From: Pseudomonas sp. GM50
Lineage (GTDB): Bacteria > Pseudomonadota > Gammaproteobacteria > Pseudomonadales > Pseudomonadaceae
Reading direction: 5' to 3'
Assembly: GCF_000282375.1 (NCBI RefSeq)
Contig: NZ_AKJK01000046.1
Span: 1 to 64,000, forward strand
DNA: 64,000 nt
Shown: one piece after another, positions 61,656-64,000 of the stretch
How the letters are laid out: each line of letters opens with the position of its first letter
How positions within the stretch are numbered: position 1 is the stretch's first letter
The notes under the pieces: generated by a model
What the model saw: the letters and a program-made list of their open reading frames with translations, nothing else
Told to the model about the DNA's origin: nothing
Database searches by the model: none
Program-made: the position numbers and the translations under genes

Positions 61656-62261
61656 TCAGATATGCAGTGCAGGATGAGTCAGACGATGTTGCTGAAGGAT
61701 GTACTGACGCAACCGTTCGGTTTCGTCCTTGTCGCTCTGGCTCAACTCGTAGGCGTAGAAACCCTGCTCGGTTTCACGCTCGAAGGTTCCGCGCAACGCA
61801 ATCCGCTCATAACCTGACGGGCTGAACCATAGCGCGAAGTGCTTTGGCGCCTTGGTCTTGTTGCGAACCTCCAGCAAAACCCCTTTGAACGATATTTCGT
61901 GCACCCACATCGTGCCGGGTTGCCCCTTGGAATTTTCCAGCGCCACGGGCTCTTCGAGCGCCAGACGCCATGGCCGAATCATCGGTCCGTCTTCATAGAT
62001 GCTGGGGACGCCGAGGCGTAGATGCATGGCGTGAAATTCATCTTCCACCAAGTGCAGCGGGAAGGTCATTTGCTGATTTTCGAAATTGGCCTGGATAGTG
62101 ACTTGTTCATGAGCGGCCAGGCGTGTGAGCAAATCACGAATCTGCGAACCACCGTTGACGAGCAGGCTCGACGTCGCATCTCGCACATTGAGCTGCGGGT
62201 TGTGTTGCATGTTCTGGATAAAATCCAGCTCATCCTGCGTCAGGAGTGCGTCGCGCTGCAT
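61656..62261 (-). CDS. PilZ-like domain protein
   Basis: This 201-aa protein is of YcgR-like layout: an N-terminal region (1-~90) and a C-terminal PilZ-like barrel. The second PilZ motif (D/N)xSxxG appears as EISFKG (122-127), and the first motif RxxxR is only RPWR (96-99), so c-di-GMP binding is doubtful. It lies 55 nt downstream of the LOV gene and convergent to the MerR gene. Function is inferred. Confidence 0.68.
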   Translation of the reverse strand: MQRDALLTQDELDFIQNMQHNPQLNVRDATSSLLVNGGSQIRDLLTRLAAHEQVTIQANFENQQMTFPLHLVEDEFHAMHLRLGVPSIYEDGPMIRPWRLALEEPVALENSKGQPGTMWVHEISFKGVLLEVRNKTKAPKHFALWFSPSGYERIALRGTFERETEQGFYAYELSQSDKDETERLRQYILQQHRLTHPALHI

Positions 62262-62316
62262 GATTTTGCTCGAAAGTAATAATTACAAAGTCATCGGTGA
62301 TTGTAGTAAATGACCA

Positions 62317-62793
62317 CTAATTCGCAGATTGGTTTGAGCCGTTCGTCGTTTTGAGTGCAACAATTTCTGCCTGTGCCTCGGCCAATTGCGCTTCCAGCTG
62401 CGCGACTCGCTGCTGCGCCTTGACCTGAGCCGTGACGTCTTTCTGCACCCCGACAAAATAGGTCTGTCCGTCGTGCGGGTTTTTTACCGTGGAAAGCGAC
62501 AGTTCGTTCCAGAACGGGGTGCCATCCTTGCGATAATTCCTGAGGATTTCCCGGCAGGAGCCGCCACTGCCCAACGCCTGCCGAATCAAGGCGAGGGCTG
62601 CCTGATCGCGGTCTCCTGCCTGCAAGAAGCGGCAATCCTGATAAAGGATTTCTTCGCTGGTATAACCCGTCAGGCGCTCGAATGCCGGGTTTACGTAAAT
62701 CAGGATGTTGTCCTGTTCGCCTTCCTTTTCGGCAATCACGATGCCGTCATTGGAGGCGTCAATCACCATTTGCAGCAGTGAGGCATTGATCAT
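62317..62793 (-). CDS. Short LOV blue-light photoreceptor
   Basis: This 158-aa protein is a LOV domain with short helical extensions. The photoactive Cys54 lies in YQDCRFLQ, and IYVNPAFERLTGY, NYRKDGTPFWNEL and TYFVGVQKDVTAQV are the flavin-pocket strands. The Jalpha-like C-terminus (VKAQQRVAQLEAQLAEAQAEI) is a coiled coil for dimerisation. It begins MINASLLQ, like P. putida PpSB1/PpSB2-LOV, which act with PplR (MerR) regulators. There is no output domain, so it must signal through a partner. Confidence 0.93.
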   Translation of the reverse strand: MINASLLQMVIDASNDGIVIAEKEGEQDNILIYVNPAFERLTGYTSEEILYQDCRFLQAGDRDQAALALIRQALGSGGSCREILRNYRKDGTPFWNELSLSTVKNPHDGQTYFVGVQKDVTAQVKAQQRVAQLEAQLAEAQAEIVALKTTNGSNQSAN

Positions 62794-62896
62794 CGCAGAG
62801 TCCTTTGCGTATTGATTGATACGCCGCATTCTAAAAGATCAATGAGGTCGGTGCTGTTAATATCTCGTACTTATATTTAGATTCAGGATCAGATTG
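62794..62896. promoter_or_regulatory. Divergent LOV/flavodoxin promoter region
   Basis: A 103-base AT-rich spacer (TTAATATCTCGTACTTATATTTAG at its centre) separates the LOV and flavodoxin start codons and must hold promoters for both. I see no clear operator. Confidence 0.45.
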
Positions 62897-63352
62897 ATGA
62901 AAGTCGCCATCCTTTCCGGCTCGGTGTACGGCACGGCTGAAGAAGTCGCCCGCCACGCCGCAAGCATTTTGAACGCCGCCGGTTTTGAAACCTGGCACAA
63001 CCCGCGCGCGACACTCGCCGATGTTCAGGCATTTGGCCCCGAAGCGTTTCTGGCCGTGACCTCGACCACCGGCATGGGCGAGTTGCCGGACAATCTGCAG
63101 CCGTTGTATTCGGCGATTCGCGATCAATTGCCCGCCGCCTGGCGTGGTTTGCCGGGTGCGGTAATCGGGTTGGGCGACTCCAGTTATGGCGATACGTTCT
63201 GCGGTGGCGGTGAGCAAATGCGTGAATTGTTCGGCGAACTGGGCGTGCGCGAAGTGCTGCCGATGCTGCGTCTGGACGCCAGCGAAACCGTGACGCCGGA
63301 AACTGACGCCGAGCCTTGGCTGGCGGAACTGGTCAGCGTTTTGCGGGGCTGA
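62897..63352 (+). CDS. Flavodoxin / MioC-like protein
   Basis: This 151-aa protein has the FMN phosphate loop SGSVYGTAEEVA near residues 7-18 and later flavin loops STTGMGELPDN and GLGDSSYGDTFCGGGEQM. It is a short-chain flavodoxin resembling MioC. It is divergent from the LOV gene, so two FMN proteins share an intergenic region. ATG 62897. Confidence 0.9.
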   Translation: MKVAILSGSVYGTAEEVARHAASILNAAGFETWHNPRATLADVQAFGPEAFLAVTSTTGMGELPDNLQPLYSAIRDQLPAAWRGLPGAVIGLGDSSYGDTFCGGGEQMRELFGELGVREVLPMLRLDASETVTPETDAEPWLAELVSVLRG

Positions 63353-63380
63353 CTTGTGGGAGCGAGCAGGCTCCCACAAG
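63353..63380. repeat. Collapsed REP hairpin after the flavodoxin gene
   Basis: CTTGTGGGAGC and GCTCCCACAAG are perfect 11-base arms with a six-base loop. The ends match the GTGGGAGCGAGC REP family, but the inside has been deleted. It starts just after the flavodoxin stop and may serve as its terminator or mRNA 3' stabiliser. Confidence 0.85.
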
Positions 63381-63542
63381 TGTGCGGGTGCTTTGACATG
63401 GATCCAGATTCTCCCGCGCACTGACTCGTTCGGCCATCAAGCTGGCTGCCAATGCAACTACCCGAAGTCCGAGGGCTGACTAGACTGCTGTAACGCAGTA
63501 AAAACAATAAAAGCCAGAAAAATAAAAAAGGGAATTCTTGCC

Positions 63543-64000
63543 GTGAGCGTAGCCCCCGTCCAATCGCCACACAGCATCAAAGACAAGGTCAGTGCCGCCG
63601 AATGGCAGACCCGGGTCGACCTGGCTGCCTGTTATCGTCTGGTCGCCCTGCATGGCTGGGACGACCTGATCTTCACGCACATTTCGGCCAAGGTGCCGGG
63701 CACTGAAGACTTCCTGATCAACCCGTTCGGACTGATGTTCCATGAAATCACCGCGTCGAGCCTGGTCAAGGTCGATCAGGCCGGCAACAAGCTGATGGAC
63801 AGTCCGTACGAGATCAACCCGGCGGGTTACACCATCCACAGCGCCGTGCATGAAGTCCGTCATGATGTCGTGTGTGTACTGCACACCCACACAGCGGCGG
63901 GGGTGGCGGTGTCGGCGCAGAAGCAGGGCATCTTGCCGATCAGTCAGCAGTCCTTGTTCGTCCTTTCCAGCTTGGCTTATCACGCCTACGAAGGCGTTGC
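63543..64000 (+). CDS. Class II aldolase/adducin family protein (partial)
   Basis: The 5' part (152 codons) of a class II aldolase-fold gene, cut by the window edge. It starts at GTG 63543 (VSVAPVQSPHSIKDKV). The metal-binding His pair is seen in VLHTHTAAG, preceded by TRVDLAACYRLVALHGWDDLIFTHISAKVPG. Members include fuculose-phosphate aldolases and adducin-like proteins of unknown activity. Function is not assigned. Confidence 0.86.
   Translation, partial: MSVAPVQSPHSIKDKVSAAEWQTRVDLAACYRLVALHGWDDLIFTHISAKVPGTEDFLINPFGLMFHEITASSLVKVDQAGNKLMDSPYEINPAGYTIHSAVHEVRHDVVCVLHTHTAAGVAVSAQKQGILPISQQSLFVLSSLAYHAYEGV

Noticed and set aside
62282..62310. TACA-N14-TGTA inverted pair upstream of the PilZ-like gene
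   Set aside because: Spacing is 14 rather than 12 and flanking bases differ from the published consensus, so evidence is too weak for an operator call.

Overview
The window is a chromosomal segment of a fluorescent-group Pseudomonas. The coding sequences are GC-rich, and the gene order across most of the window is one I recall from P. aeruginosa PAO1. The spacers are full of the GTAGGAGCGAGGCTTGC-type and GTGGGAGCGAGCCTGCTCGC-type REP palindromes typical of the P. fluorescens/putida lineage. I saw no rRNA, tRNA, CRISPR array, integrase or transposase. Species-level assignment is inference.

Layout. (1) 1-16.9 kb is housekeeping: gatCAB (minus strand), divergent from mreBCD-maf-rng-yhdP, a nitrilase, tldD, darP and pmbA. 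(2) 17.1-20.9 kb is an iron-sparing operon, fagA-fumC-orfX-sodA plus a ZIP transporter, behind a Fur-box-like site. (3) 21.0-28.0 kb (minus) is the PTS-Ntr/sigma-54/LPS-export block: ptsO, rapZ, ptsN, hpf, rpoN, lptB, lptA, lptC, kdsC, kdsD. (4) 28.3-36.3 kb (plus) is mlaFEDCB, ibaG, murA, hisG, hisD, hisC. (5) 36.4-39.2 kb is an accessory pair, a TonB-dependent receptor and a DUF4198 periplasmic protein, placed between hisC and algW with a palindromic operator candidate. (6) 39.3-44.5 kb holds algW, a Nif3-like gene, cysD and a fused cysNC. (7) 44.6-55.7 kb holds an acyltransferase, pta, DUF3565, slyD, a glutathione peroxidase, an Old Yellow Enzyme, a glycosyltransferase, an accessory GH20 hexosaminidase, cysZ and trxB. 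(8) 55.8-58.0 kb holds a class-III aminotransferase whose C-terminus is encoded by a REP element, a HopJ-family gene and a DUF1244 gene. (9) 58.0-63.4 kb is the tetrahydromonapterin operon folM-folE-folX, an ABM-domain membrane protein, a MerR/LitR-like regulator, a PilZ-like protein, a short LOV photoreceptor and a flavodoxin. (10) A class-II aldolase family gene runs off the right edge.

The most interesting region is 58.0-63.4 kb. The MerR protein has lost the B12-binding signature of CarH/LitR, and a short LOV protein with an intact photoactive Cys motif sits close by. This matches the 'class II LitR plus short LOV' blue-light system described in P. putida, where folE is reported light-inducible. 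Here a degenerate PilZ-type gene lies between the two regulators and a membrane-anchored ABM protein lies between them and the pterin genes, an arrangement I do not recognise as described. Other notable signals are a probable ATT start for mreC, a perfect 39-bp inverted repeat, a perfect 43-bp REPIN, tail-to-tail REP pairs, and a metalloregulator-like palindrome covering the TonB-receptor start codon. Most start codons were chosen by Shine-Dalgarno spacing and family length.
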